64,000 nucleotides of DNA from Kitasatospora kifunensis (GTDB taxonomy: Bacteria > Actinomycetota > Actinomycetes > Streptomycetales > Streptomycetaceae): the NCBI RefSeq assembly GCF_014203855.1, contig NZ_JACHJV010000001.1:4154001-4218000 (forward strand). Reading direction: 5' to 3'. A model generated the notes under the pieces. The model ran no database searches and was not told the origin of the DNA. It worked only from the letters and a program-made list of their open reading frames with translations. Below, one piece after another: positions 47,937 through 59,725 of this stretch (position 1 is the first letter of the stretch; each line of letters opens with the position of its first letter). Position numbers and translations under genes: made by a program.

Positions 47937-49711
47937 AGCTGCGGCACCGGCTGCTCCAGCCCGAGCGCGGTCAGCGCGGCCCGCCAGGCGGCGGCCTGCT
48001 CGGCCTCGTCCGGCCCGGGGGCCCAGAGTCGCACCAGCGTGTCATCGGTCAGTTCGTGCACCTGCCCGGCCAGGTCCCGCAGCATCCAGTGCTGGGCACC
48101 CTTGCGTCTGAACGGTCTGCCCAATACCGGGCCTGATTGGCCGTCAATTCGCCACACCAGCGCGCAGCCGAGCCGGGCGAGCGCCGGATCGTCCAGGAAG
48201 GCGGCTCGCCACCGAGCCGCCGGGGTGCCGGGGTCGGCGTGCAGGCGCTCGACCAACGCCCCTCGGCAGGTCACCAGTTGTGCGCGCAGCTCGGTCAGCC
48301 GGGCCCGTAGTGCGGCGTACCGGGCGGGGTAGCGCTCGCGGACCTGGGAGGGGACGCCGCTCAGCAGGCGGCCGCCGCTGTTGCGGAAGCGCAGCTCCAC
48401 CGTGCCCTTGGCGCCGATCTCGAAGAGCGCCGTGTACGGGCCGACCGGCACCCGGAGCGCCTTCAGGTCGGCCCCGGCGGGCAGATCGCGGACCGCGGCC
48501 AGCTCCTCGCGGGCCAGCCGGGCGGCGGTCGGCGAGGAGCTGGCCAGCAGTCGGCGGTGCTGGCCGGCGCCCGACTCCCCGGCGAGCGCGGCCAGGGCGG
48601 CCATCCCGGCGCGGACGAAGTGCGAGGCGGGTGGCCGGAGTTCGTCGAGCGAGGCGCGCCCGTGGTGGTCCAGGGCGCGGCTGAGCTGTTGGAGCGCCTT
48701 GGTGTCCTCCGTGACCACGGCGGCCCAGGCCAGCGTGGCCAGCAACTGACCGCTACGCTCGCCGAGTTGGCCTTGGTGCGAGCGGCCTGCCGGTCGGCAG
48801 TCGGTCGGCTCGCCGCGCCCTGCGGCCAGCAGCAGCCGCAGCGGTCGTCGCGCATCCGGCGTGAGTTGGAACAACTCCTTTGCCCGGCCGAGCCATTGGT
48901 AGGAGGGGCGGAGCTCGGTGGAGCTCGCGCAGAGCTCCAGCAGCCGCAGCGTCGGCTCCTCGTACAGTCGCGCGCCGAGCCCGCAGCGGGCCGCGCGAGC
49001 GAACAGGTCGCCCTCGGGCGTCGGGACGTCCCCGGGAGCCGGGCCGTCCCCGGGCGTTGCCTCGCTCCAGGGCAGCAGCGGGTCGGGGTCGAACGGGGTG
49101 GACACCAGGGCACGCAGCCGCTCGGCGAAGGCCGCCTGCTCGGGGGTGGGCCGGCCGTCCTCGGTGGCGAAGTCGGCCCGGCAGCCGAGCCGCGCGGCGA
49201 GCAGCGTGCGCAGGTAGGGCTGGAACGGCTCGCGCTCGGCCGGGTCCAGTTGCGCGTAGGCGGCCAGCGGCAGCTCGAGGCTGCGCTCGGCGGTCACCCA
49301 GCTGGTGGCCGCCGGGCGGATCGGGTCCAGGTCCTCAAGGGCCGAGGCGAAGAGTTGGTGGACCTCCTCGGGCCGCCAGCCAAGTCGCATCTCGCACAGG
49401 ACGGTGCCGGCTGCCCATTCGTAGTCGTGCGCCCGCAGGCCGCTGCGCTCCTGCTGCAGTCGCAGCGCGATGGCCCGTCGGGTCTCCTCGGGCAGGGTGG
49501 CGAGCAGCGCGCCGGTGTGCGGTGCGGGCCGCCGCGCTCCCGCCGGGCCCTGGTTGGACGGGCCCGGGTTGGACCACGGGCGCCCGTCGGCCCAGGCGGC
49601 CCTGGTCAGTGCCCGGCCCAGCGCGCGCGGCTGGAACGGCTCGCCCCGAGGCTTCCCCCAGACCCGCGGGAAGTCCCGGCCGAGACCGAACTGTCGCCAC
49701 CAGCGAAGCAT
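47933..49711 (-). CDS. DUF4132-like protein, short at the C-terminus
   Basis: This 592-residue helical protein resembles DUF4132 proteins. The later part has YAALRARLTELRAQLVTCRG, RLGCALVWRIDG and VRLWAPGPDE, the strand-helix series that in the family precedes a conserved QPF-type block. Here the protein ends at EQPVPQL, right where that block would start, and the stop lies in a terminator hairpin. The family usually continues for a few hundred residues, so this looks truncated or a short variant. Start ATG 49711 has GGTGAGGATC in front. Function of the family is unknown. Confidence 0.65.
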   Translation of the reverse strand: MLRWWRQFGLGRDFPRVWGKPRGEPFQPRALGRALTRAAWADGRPWSNPGPSNQGPAGARRPAPHTGALLATLPEETRRAIALRLQQERSGLRAHDYEWAAGTVLCEMRLGWRPEEVHQLFASALEDLDPIRPAATSWVTAERSLELPLAAYAQLDPAEREPFQPYLRTLLAARLGCRADFATEDGRPTPEQAAFAERLRALVSTPFDPDPLLPWSEATPGDGPAPGDVPTPEGDLFARAARCGLGARLYEEPTLRLLELCASSTELRPSYQWLGRAKELFQLTPDARRPLRLLLAAGRGEPTDCRPAGRSHQGQLGERSGQLLATLAWAAVVTEDTKALQQLSRALDHHGRASLDELRPPASHFVRAGMAALAALAGESGAGQHRRLLASSSPTAARLAREELAAVRDLPAGADLKALRVPVGPYTALFEIGAKGTVELRFRNSGGRLLSGVPSQVRERYPARYAALRARLTELRAQLVTCRGALVERLHADPGTPAARWRAAFLDDPALARLGCALVWRIDGQSGPVLGRPFRRKGAQHWMLRDLAGQVHELTDDTLVRLWAPGPDEAEQAAAWRAALTALGLEQPVPQL

Positions 49712-50070
49712 GATCCTCACCCCCGTCGTCCTCGTAGTCCTATCGCACCGCGCCGGACCGGAGCCATGGCGGGGGGCCGCGGGCGGCCGGGCCGCGTCGG
49801 CCGGGGGCGCCACGCCGGCGGCTCAACAGGTACAGACCTGTTCGACATGGCGAGGTCCATTGCCGGACGAACGCGGACGTTTGGGCCGGTCGGAAGGTTC
49901 ATCAGATTGCAGATTGGTACAGACCTATTGACCCGACCGGCGCACTGGTCATACGTTCTGCGCCAATCCGCGAAACCAGATCAGGCGACTGCGCCCCGCC
50001 CTGACCCAGGTACACCTCCCCCACACGGCGTCCGGATCCCTTCGGCCGGGCGTGACTCCCTGGAGCGACC
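49712..50070 (+). promoter_or_regulatory. Chitinase promoter region with two DasR-like sites
   Basis: Two copies of a GGTACAGACCT core lie in ACAGGTACAGACCTGT (49826-49841) and ATTGGTACAGACCTAT (49913-49928). They resemble the DasR-responsive palindrome and the 12-bp direct repeats of Streptomyces chitinase promoters. A TTGACC box (49928-49933) and an ATACGT-type -10 near 49951 follow, so the second site overlaps the -35. The first 100 bases belong to the leader of the minus-strand gene. Confidence 0.7.
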
Positions 50071-52485
<2,415 letters not shown>

Positions 52486-52506
52486 CAGGCGGCCCGAACA
52501 GCCGTA

Positions 52507-52543
52507 GGCGGCCCCCGGCGCGCACCGCGCACCGGGGGCCGCC
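52507..52543 (+). terminator. Chitinase terminator
   Basis: A perfect 12-bp stem (GGCGGCCCCCGG and complement) with a 13-base loop lies 22 to 58 bases past the chitinase stop codon. Confidence 0.7.
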
Positions 52544-52634
52544 AGCTGTTCGACCAGCCATCACGACCTGCTAATCTCAGCCGATTTCACCGTGGTACCA
52601 AGCGGTGGACAGACGGGGAAAGAGGACGGAATCC

Positions 52635-53390
52635 ATGGCAATTCGCCGGGCCAAGCAGAAGGCTCAGGTCATCGAGAAGCTCTCCCAGGTGGCACCGCCC
52701 GGGGAGACGTTCATCGCGTGCGTGCACGTGGAGACCGGCCCGAGCCCGTGGCTCAACGCGATCTTCGACGAGGTCCCGTTGCTCGGGCTGATCGTCGCGC
52801 TGACCCGGCGGTTCTACTTCCTCACCCTCACCAACAGCTCGGTCGTGGTCAACGTCGCCAGCCGCTGGACCAACCGTCCGGGCGAGGTCGTCGCGGTCTA
52901 CCCGCGCCAGGCCTTCCCGGTCAGCCGGGTCAAGCGGGCCACCATCTGGAGCTCCATGTACCTCCAGATGCCCGGTGACGACAAGCCGCGCCGCCTGAAC
53001 ATCCACCGCTACTGGCGCAACGAGATGGACCAGCTCTCGGCCGCCTTCCCGCCCGGGGCGATGGCGGACGGTTCGATGCCGCCGGCCGCCGCCCAGCCGT
53101 TCCCGCCGCAGGGCCAGCCGTTCCCCCCGCAGGCGCAGCCGTTCCCGGGCCAGCAGCCGCCCGCCGGTCAGCCGTTCCCGGGTCAGCAGCCGCCCGCCGG
53201 TCAGCCGTTCCCGCCGCAGGCACCGGCCCAGCCCTTCCCGCCGCAGCAGCCCCCCGCGCAGCCCTTCCCGCCGCAGCAGCCCGCGGCCCAGAACCCGTAC
53301 GGCGGCGCGCAGCCGTCCTACCCCGGTGCGCCGGGTCAGCCGGGCCAGCCGGCCCACCCCAGCTACGCGCCGCACCCCGACCAGCTGTGA
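52635..53390 (+). CDS. Hypothetical protein with Pro/Gln-rich repeat tail
   Basis: This 251-residue protein has an N-terminal folded part (1-130; TRRFYFLTLTNSSVVVNVAS suggests a beta-rich PH-like or bPH domain). The tail (about 140-251) is made of QPFPPQ and GQQPPAGQPFP units. No signal peptide. AGAGGACGG upstream supports ATG 52635. Proteins with this architecture are found in Streptomyces next to unrelated genes. Function unknown. Confidence 0.75.
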   Translation: MAIRRAKQKAQVIEKLSQVAPPGETFIACVHVETGPSPWLNAIFDEVPLLGLIVALTRRFYFLTLTNSSVVVNVASRWTNRPGEVVAVYPRQAFPVSRVKRATIWSSMYLQMPGDDKPRRLNIHRYWRNEMDQLSAAFPPGAMADGSMPPAAAQPFPPQGQPFPPQAQPFPGQQPPAGQPFPGQQPPAGQPFPPQAPAQPFPPQQPPAQPFPPQQPAAQNPYGGAQPSYPGAPGQPGQPAHPSYAPHPDQL

Positions 53391-53408
53391 GCTGACTGGA
53401 CCCTCTTG

Positions 53409-53434
53409 GCCCGCCCCGGTGCCCCGGGGCGGGC
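53409..53434 (+). terminator. Terminator before the LysR gene
   Basis: A perfect 11-bp stem (GCCCGCCCCGG and complement) with loop TGCC lies just upstream of the GTG start of the LysR gene, whose -10-like TACGGT follows within a few bases. Confidence 0.65.
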
Positions 53435-53451
53435 GGGATACGGTGGGCGGC

Positions 53452-54333
53452 GTGAACGATCTCGCCATCCGCGAGCTGCGGATCCTGGTCGCCGTCGAGC
53501 GCCGGGGCAGCTTCACCGCCGCCGCCGAGGCGCTGGGCCTGACCCAGTCCGCGGTCTCACACGCCGTCAGTGCCTGCGAGCGCAAGATCGGCGCGGTCCT
53601 CTTCGACCGTGGCCGGCACGGCGCCCGCCCCACTCCGGCCGGCGAACGCGCCGCCTCCCACGCCCGCCGGATCCTGCGGCTGCTCGACGCCCTGCCCGAC
53701 GAGGCGCGCGGCGCGAGCACCAAGGAGCTCACCGGGCCGCTGCGGATCGCCGCCTTCCGCAGCGTCGCCGTGCACCTGCTGCCGACCGTGCTGACCCGGA
53801 TCAAAGCCGCCCACCCGGGCCTGGCGCCCGAGGTGCGGATCGTCCCCGAGGTCGGGCCCGGCACCGCCGGCGAGGTCCGGGCCGGCCGCGCCGACCTCGG
53901 CATCGCCACCCTGAGCGGCAACCACCCGCTGCCGGACGGGCTGGTCGCGGGCGAGCTGTTCGAGGAGGACTACTCGCTGGTGCACCCCGTCGGGCAGGTC
54001 GACCCGCGCTCGCTGCCGCTGATCGACTGGGCCGAGAACTGCTCCTCCTACACCCGCCAGTGGTGGTCCCTGCAGGACTGGCTCCCGGCCGCCCGGCTGG
54101 ACGCCGGCGAGGACAGCGTGGTGCTCTCCATGGTCGCGCGGGGGATGGGCATGGCGATCATGCCGCGGCTGGCCGTGCTGGACGCCCCAGCCTCGGTCGT
54201 CCTGACCGACCTCGGCCCCGACCGCCCCACCCGCACCGTCGGCTACGTGACCACCCCGGAGCTGGCCGGCACGCTGGCCGTGCGAGCCCTGATCCGCGAG
54301 CTGCGGGGCGCCTCGGTCGCAGCGCCTGCTTAA
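53452..54333 (+). CDS. LysR-family transcriptional regulator
   Basis: This 293-residue LysR protein begins VNDLAIRELRILVAVERRGS and has the winged-helix ALGLTQSAVSHAVSACERKI, then a substrate-binding domain with DLGIATLSGNHPLPDGLVAG. The GTG start follows a TACGGT box by about 13 bases, so the mRNA may be leaderless. A 10-bp inverted repeat GGACCCTCTT (53398-53407) and AAGAGGGTCC (54332-54341) flanks the gene exactly. Confidence 0.85.
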   Translation: MNDLAIRELRILVAVERRGSFTAAAEALGLTQSAVSHAVSACERKIGAVLFDRGRHGARPTPAGERAASHARRILRLLDALPDEARGASTKELTGPLRIAAFRSVAVHLLPTVLTRIKAAHPGLAPEVRIVPEVGPGTAGEVRAGRADLGIATLSGNHPLPDGLVAGELFEEDYSLVHPVGQVDPRSLPLIDWAENCSSYTRQWWSLQDWLPAARLDAGEDSVVLSMVARGMGMAIMPRLAVLDAPASVVLTDLGPDRPTRTVGYVTTPELAGTLAVRALIRELRGASVAAPA

Positions 54334-54432
54334 GAGGGTCCGCCTGAGCCCGACCGGCACGCTGAGCTGACTGGACGACCTCCCCGCCCGTCGGTTCTAC
54401 TCGATGGTCGAGCCCACCGCGAGAGGAACCCT

Positions 54433-55236
54433 GTGACCGAGTCCACCGCCCTGACCGGTGACTGCGCCAGCTGCTTCGGCCTGTGCTGCGTCGCCCTGCC
54501 CTTCACGGTCTCGGCGGACTTCGCGATCACCAAGGACGCCGGGAAGCCCTGCCGCAACCTGGACACCGAGTTCCGCTGCGGCATCCACACCCAGCTGCGG
54601 CAGAAGGGCTTCACCGGCTGCACGGTCTACGACTGCTTCGGCGCCGGGCAGCAGGTCTCCCAGGTCACCTTCGGCGGCACCGACTGGCGCCAGGCCCCGC
54701 AGACGGCGCGGGAGATGTTCGACGTCTTTCCCGTCGTGCGCCAACTGCGCGAACTGCTCTGGTATCTCGACCAGGCGCTGAGCAGCACCGCGGCGGCCCG
54801 GCTGCACCCGGCCCTGCGCGAGCTGCAGGCCGAGACCACCGCGCTGACCGCCGCCGTGCCCGCCGACCTGCTCGCGCTCGACGTCGCCGCCCACCGCCGG
54901 CGGGTCAACACCCTCCTGCTCCAGGTCGGCGACCTGGTCCGGGCCACCATCCCCGGCAAGAAGCGCGACCGCCGCGGCGCGGACCTGATCGGCGCCAAGC
55001 TCGCGGGCAGCAAGCTCGCCGGGGCCACGCTGCGCGGTGCCTACCTGATCGCCGCCGACCTCACCGGCGCCGACCTGCGCTGCAGCGACCTGATCGGCGC
55101 CGACCTGCGCGACGCCAAGCTGCACGGCGCCGACCTGACCGGCGCGGTCTTCCTGACCCAGCCCCAGCTGAACGCCGCCAAGGGCGACGCGACCACCAAG
55201 CTGCCGACCGGCCTGCGGCGCCCGGCGCACTGGTAG
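54433..55236 (+). CDS. Pentapeptide-repeat protein with Cys-rich N-terminal domain
   Basis: This 267-residue protein has a Cys-rich start (C11, C14, C18, C19, C40, C49, C63, C68), a pattern like YkgJ-type zinc/iron clusters. A helical linker (90-170) leads to pentapeptide repeats (A/C D/N L x x) from about 177 to 240, for example DLTGADLRCSDLIGADLRDA. The right-handed beta-helix could mimic DNA or mediate contacts. GTG 54433 has GAGAGGAA upstream. Confidence 0.85.
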   Translation: MTESTALTGDCASCFGLCCVALPFTVSADFAITKDAGKPCRNLDTEFRCGIHTQLRQKGFTGCTVYDCFGAGQQVSQVTFGGTDWRQAPQTAREMFDVFPVVRQLRELLWYLDQALSSTAAARLHPALRELQAETTALTAAVPADLLALDVAAHRRRVNTLLLQVGDLVRATIPGKKRDRRGADLIGAKLAGSKLAGATLRGAYLIAADLTGADLRCSDLIGADLRDAKLHGADLTGAVFLTQPQLNAAKGDATTKLPTGLRRPAHW

Positions 55237-55277
55237 CCCGCTTTCCGCCGTTCGCCCGCCCGGCGCAGAATGACGGT

Positions 55278-56669
55278 GTGACAGATCGCGAAGACGCCCC
55301 CACCGCCCATGCCTGGTCCGCCCTGGGCGGTGCGCCGGAGCTGCTGACCGGCGTGACGTACCAGCGCGTGCCCGGAGTGCTGCCGAGCAGGCTGCCCGTC
55401 CGGGAGTTCGCCAGGGCCACGGTCGGGGTCTGCTCGCTGGCGGCGGCCGAGTTGCTCGCGGCGCGGGGCGGCGGGACGCGGGGCGGCGGGGCGCCCGCGG
55501 CCGTGACCGTGGACGAGGCGGCGGTGGCCTCGGCGTTCGTCAGCGAGCGGCATCTGCGCATCGACGGGCGGGAGTTGACCAGCTTCGCGCCGCTCTCCGG
55601 GTTCTGGCCCACCGCCGACGGGTGGGTGCGCACGCACGCCAACTATCCGCACCACCGCGAGCGCCTGCTCGCCGCGCTCGGCATGAAGCCCGAGGCCACC
55701 CCCGAACAGCTCGCCGCCGAGCTCGCCGGGCGCCGGGCGCAGGAGGTACAGGAGACCGCGTACGCCGCCGGCGCGCTGGCGGTGGCGGTCAGGCCGGCCG
55801 CCCGGACCCACCGGCCCACCGAGGGCATCCCGCTCGTCGAGCGCACCCCGCGCGGCACCTGCGACCGACGGCTCGCCCCCGCCGCCCTCCCGGCCGCCGG
55901 GGTCCGCGTCCTCGACCTCACCCGGGTGATCGCCGGACCGGTCGCCACCCGTACCCTCGCGCTGCTCGGCGCCGATGTGCTGCGGGTGGACTCGCCGCGG
56001 CTGCCGGAGAGCGAGGACGCCCACGCCGACACCGGTTTCGGCAAGCGCTCGGCCCTGCTGGACCTGGCCGCACCCGGCGACCAGGAGGTGCTGCGCGAGC
56101 TGATCGCCACCGCCGACGTGGTCGTCACCGGCTACCGCCCGGGCGCGCTCGACCGGTTCGGCCTGGCGCCCGCCGAGCTGCCGCCCCACCTGGTGGTGGC
56201 GCAGCTCTGCGCCTGGGGCTGGCACGGGCCGTGGTCGGCGCGCCGCGGGTTCGACAGCCTGGTGCAGGCGGGGTGCGGGATCGCGATGATCGAGGCCGGG
56301 CAGGACGGGCGCCCCGGTGCGCTGCCCGCTCAGGCGCTCGACCACGGCACCGGCTACCTGCTGGCGGCCGGCGTGCTGCGGGCGTTGACGGAGCGTCAGC
56401 GCACCGGCGCCGGGACACTGCTGCGCTACTCCCTGGCCGGCACCGCCCAGTGGTTGCTCGACCTGGCCGAGTCAGCCTCCCCTGAAGCGACTGGACCGGC
56501 TGGACCGGCCGTAGGGGCTGCGGGCCCCCGGCTTGCCGAGACCCCCAGCCCCTACGGTCTGCTCCGCCACGCCCGCCCCCCGATCGGCTACACCGGTGCC
56601 CCGGCCAGCTGGCAGAGCGGTCCCACCCGCTGGGGCACCGACTACCCGGCCTGGATCACCGGCTCCTGA
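55278..56669 (+). CDS. CaiB/BaiF (class III) CoA-transferase family protein
   Basis: This 463-residue protein shows the class III CoA-transferase pattern in its second half: GVRVLDLTRVIAGPVATRTL, LGADVLRVDSPRLPESEDAH, DLAAPGDQEVLRELIATADV and QAGCGIAMIEAGQ. Its N-terminal third is unlike simple members and could be a degenerate repeat of the same fold. The family moves CoA between carboxylates or racemises acyl-CoAs through an Asp nucleophile. It overlaps the convergent MerR gene by 28 bases. Confidence 0.83.
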   Translation: MTDREDAPTAHAWSALGGAPELLTGVTYQRVPGVLPSRLPVREFARATVGVCSLAAAELLAARGGGTRGGGAPAAVTVDEAAVASAFVSERHLRIDGRELTSFAPLSGFWPTADGWVRTHANYPHHRERLLAALGMKPEATPEQLAAELAGRRAQEVQETAYAAGALAVAVRPAARTHRPTEGIPLVERTPRGTCDRRLAPAALPAAGVRVLDLTRVIAGPVATRTLALLGADVLRVDSPRLPESEDAHADTGFGKRSALLDLAAPGDQEVLRELIATADVVVTGYRPGALDRFGLAPAELPPHLVVAQLCAWGWHGPWSARRGFDSLVQAGCGIAMIEAGQDGRPGALPAQALDHGTGYLLAAGVLRALTERQRTGAGTLLRYSLAGTAQWLLDLAESASPEATGPAGPAVGAAGPRLAETPSPYGLLRHARPPIGYTGAPASWQSGPTRWGTDYPAWITGS

Positions 56670-57478
56670 AGCTCCGTCACCCAGCCGGCCCGGTCCTCGG
56701 GGCACTCCAGGTACAGCTCGCGGGCGAAGCCGGCCGAGCGCCACCCGTTGGCGTCGATCCAGCGGGCCAGCGTCTGCGCGGTCCCGAGCACGTCGTCCAT
56801 CGCGCCCCGGTGCACGATGGTGGCGGCGGCCGGCAGCGCGGGCAGGTCGACGATCGCGAAACCGGCCGGGTGCCGGTCCAGCGGAGCCGGTGCCACCACC
56901 GGGAACGCCGCGTGCACCACCACACCGCCCGATCCGTCCTCGGTCGGCTCGTAGTAGGCGATGGTCGGCCCAGCCGGCGTCAGCCCGGAGTCCGCCACCC
57001 GCCGGCAGAGTTGGTCGAAGAGCGGCCCGGCCACCGGGGTGATGTGCTCCGGCTCGTAGCCGGCCGCCACGGCGGTCAGCTCGGCCACCCGCACCGCCGG
57101 GATCGCCTTGACCACCACGTCGTTGCTGTCCATTCGTCCCTCACTCGCGATCGTTCGGAGCCTCGCCTCGACCTGGGCCAGCCGGGTGGCCGCCGCGGCC
57201 ATCGTCTGGGCCAGTTCGACCTGGCGCAGCCGCAGCATGCCGCGCAACTCCTCGGCGCCCACCCGCTCGTCCAGGATCGTCTGGACCTGTTGGAGGGTGA
57301 AGCCGAGGTCCTTCAGCGCGATCACCCGGTTCAGCCGGGCGAGCTGCTCGGCCCGGTAGAAGCGGTAGCCGCTGACCGGGTCGACCTGTGCGGGGCGCAG
57401 CAGGCCGATGGCGTCGTAGTGCCGCAGCATGCGGACCGATACCCGGCCGTGCCGGGCGAAGTCTCCGATGGTGAACAT
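56642..57478 (-). CDS. MerR-family regulator with GyrI-like effector domain
   Basis: This 278-residue protein has the MerR winged helix (MFTIGDFARHGRVSVRMLRH YD, residues 1-70), a coiled-coil dimerisation helix (80-110) and a C-terminal GyrI/BmrR-type effector-binding domain (about 120-278). It is of the multidrug-sensing BmrR-like class. It is divergent from a GNAT acetyltransferase gene, which it may control. Confidence 0.87.
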   Translation of the reverse strand: MFTIGDFARHGRVSVRMLRHYDAIGLLRPAQVDPVSGYRFYRAEQLARLNRVIALKDLGFTLQQVQTILDERVGAEELRGMLRLRQVELAQTMAAAATRLAQVEARLRTIASEGRMDSNDVVVKAIPAVRVAELTAVAAGYEPEHITPVAGPLFDQLCRRVADSGLTPAGPTIAYYEPTEDGSGGVVVHAAFPVVAPAPLDRHPAGFAIVDLPALPAAATIVHRGAMDDVLGTAQTLARWIDANGWRSAGFARELYLECPEDRAGWVTELQEPVIQAG

Positions 57479-57567
57479 GATGGCTCCACTCCAGCCCCTG
57501 ACACGGTGTGAGGGTCAACCTAAGCCTGACGGCGCCACGTCGACGGCCCGGTGCGTACGCTCCCCGG

Positions 57568-58119
57568 ATGAGCGAGAACCCTCCCGCGCCGACCGCGATC
57601 GCCACCGAGCGCCTCGACCTGCGCGCGGTGCACCTGGACGACCTCGACGCGCTGCACGAGATCAACCGCGACCCCGCGGTCTGGCGCCACCAGCCCGCGG
57701 GCCGGCACGCCGAGCTCGCGCAGACCAGGGACTGGATCGAGCGGGCGGCGGCGCGTTGGCCGGAAGGACTCAGCTACTGGACGGCCCGGCTGCGCGGGAC
57801 GCAGACGGTGGTGGGCGTGGGCGGGGTGCAGGCCCAGGGGCGCGGTCACTGGAACCTGTACTACCGCCTGGCCCCCGCACACTGGGGCCGGGGCTACGCC
57901 ACCGAGCTGTCCCGGGCGGCGATCGCCGCGGCCCACCGGCAGCAGCCCGAACTGCCGGTCTTCGCCTGGATCCACGGGCACAACGCCGGATCGCGCGCGG
58001 TGGCGGGCCGGCTCGGGCTGATCGACCACGGCCTGCGACTGGACCCGTTTCTGCGCGAACTCCTCCATCTCTACGCCGACCGCCCGCTGCCCGAGGAACG
58101 CGCGGACGTGCCAATCTGA
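57568..58119 (+). CDS. GNAT-family N-acetyltransferase
   Basis: This 183-residue acetyltransferase of the RimJ/RimL-like type has ATERLDLRAVHLDDLDALHE at the start, YYRLAPAHWGRGYATEL as acetyl-CoA-binding motif A and NAGSRAVAGRLGL as motif B. It would acetylate a protein N-terminus or small amine. ATG 57568 follows a TACGCT box closely, so a leaderless transcript is possible. Confidence 0.87.
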   Translation: MSENPPAPTAIATERLDLRAVHLDDLDALHEINRDPAVWRHQPAGRHAELAQTRDWIERAAARWPEGLSYWTARLRGTQTVVGVGGVQAQGRGHWNLYYRLAPAHWGRGYATELSRAAIAAAHRQQPELPVFAWIHGHNAGSRAVAGRLGLIDHGLRLDPFLRELLHLYADRPLPEERADVPI

Positions 58120-58286
58120 CAGTCGGCTGGGAGCCCGAACCCCGCTTCCGGCAAAAGCAGTTCGTCCGATAGTCTCCGTCGAACTCTCCGTCGGCCCGGG
58201 GTGGGTTGTCTGCGGGTCGACGGCACGCCGTCGCGCTCCGGCGACTCCTGGTGGGCGCGGCTGAAGATGATGAGGTGCTCACACCC

Positions 58287-59558
58287 ATGCGTCGTTCTCT
58301 CGCCCTGGCCGCGGTCGGCACGCTCGCCTCGTCGGTGGTGCTGACGGGGGCTCCGGCCGCGCTCGCGGCGGCGCCCTTCGCGATGCCGGCGATCGTGGCG
58401 ACCGGCTCCACGCCCCCGGCCCCGGCCCCGGGCACGGCCTCGTCCTCGGCCCCGGGCGCGGGCACTGGCGACGCGCAGGGCGCGGCGGGCGAGTCGGCGC
58501 AGCGACAGGGGCAGATCGACCAGGCGGTGCCGGCGGCGGTGCGACCGCGGCTCGCCGTCCAGGACCTGCGCGACAAGATCAACGCGGGGGCGGCGCCGAC
58601 CGAGTTCACGGTCAGGTTGACCAACCCCTCCCACAGCGACCTGGTCTTCTATCCGGCCCTGCGGGTGGACGACAAGAGCGGCGACTTCGACAACGCCGCG
58701 CTGACCGTGGACTACCGCCGCGGTCGCCAGGACTGGCGGCCGAGCACCGTCCCGACCTACCTGGACACGGTGCGGCTGCTCGGCCCGCTGGACCAGGGCG
58801 GGGTGCCGACGCCGGACGCGCTGATCTTCGTCAAGGCGGGCACCTCGGTCTCGATCGAGGTGCGGCTCGGGTTGCCGGCGGACAGCCCGACCGGGCCGGC
58901 ATTCGCGCAGTTCATCTCGTACTGGGCGCCGGTGGACGCCGAGCAGCAGCCGACCCAGGCGGGGGAGATGTCGGCGAGTCGGCCCGCGTACTTCTGTGTG
59001 CTGCCGCCCGGCACGCCGAAGCCCTCGCAGAGCCCGACCCAGAGCGGCTCGGCCACGCCGTCGCCGTCGCCCTCCGCGACGGTCACGCCCAGCCCCTCCG
59101 CGTCCGCCGATTCGTCCGCGACCCCTTCCGCCAAGCCGTCGCCCAGCCGGACAAGCAGCCCGACGCCGAGCGCCTCCGCGAGCGCCCCCGCGACGGCGAC
59201 CGCCGCACCGACCCGCTCCGCGACCCCCTCCACCCCCGCCGCCAGTGTGTCGCCCGTCACGGTGCCGCCCGCCGGCGTGGTGCCCGTCACCCCCTCCCCG
59301 TCCTCCCCGTCCTCCCCGGACACTGGCACGGTGACCCCCTTCCCGGTCCCGCCGCCGGCGGCCGCCGCCGTGCCGATCCCGGCCACCGCCGTGCAGCAGG
59401 CCCAGGCCGCCGCCGCCTCGCAGGAGAAGAGCCTGGCCTTCACCGGCGGCGGCAGCGACGCCGGGCCGATCGCCGTTACGGGTGCCGCTGTCTTCGCGCT
59501 CGGCGTCGGCACCCTGGTGCTGCTGCGCCGCCGCAAGGGTGGTGCGCGGCACTCCTGA
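58287..59558 (+). CDS. Cell-wall-anchored protein with LAFTG sorting signal
   Basis: This protein of about 423 residues has a signal peptide MRRSLALAAVGTLASSVVLT ending near PAALAA and a domain at about 70-240 with no recognised family. A long Ser/Pro/Thr/Ala linker (about 245-375) leads to LAFTG, a hydrophobic helix (AVTGAAVFALGVGTLVLL) and RRRKGG. LAxTG signals are used by class E sortases of Streptomyces. A GTG at 58275 is an alternative start. Confidence 0.85.
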   Translation: MRRSLALAAVGTLASSVVLTGAPAALAAAPFAMPAIVATGSTPPAPAPGTASSSAPGAGTGDAQGAAGESAQRQGQIDQAVPAAVRPRLAVQDLRDKINAGAAPTEFTVRLTNPSHSDLVFYPALRVDDKSGDFDNAALTVDYRRGRQDWRPSTVPTYLDTVRLLGPLDQGGVPTPDALIFVKAGTSVSIEVRLGLPADSPTGPAFAQFISYWAPVDAEQQPTQAGEMSASRPAYFCVLPPGTPKPSQSPTQSGSATPSPSPSATVTPSPSASADSSATPSAKPSPSRTSSPTPSASASAPATATAAPTRSATPSTPAASVSPVTVPPAGVVPVTPSPSSPSSPDTGTVTPFPVPPPAAAAVPIPATAVQQAQAAAASQEKSLAFTGGGSDAGPIAVTGAAVFALGVGTLVLLRRRKGGARHS

Positions 59559-59725
59559 CCTGCGCGGTCCGTTGAGCGCACCAGTGGTCTGTACAACCTG
59601 GGCCTGTCCGAGCGGTGGCACGGGCGGGCCCAGAGCCACTGTGTGCGACGCCACAACGACTCAGTCGTTTCACCTGATCGCATAGGATGACCGGCCGAAG
59701 GGGCCGGTGTGGGGAAGAGGAACAG

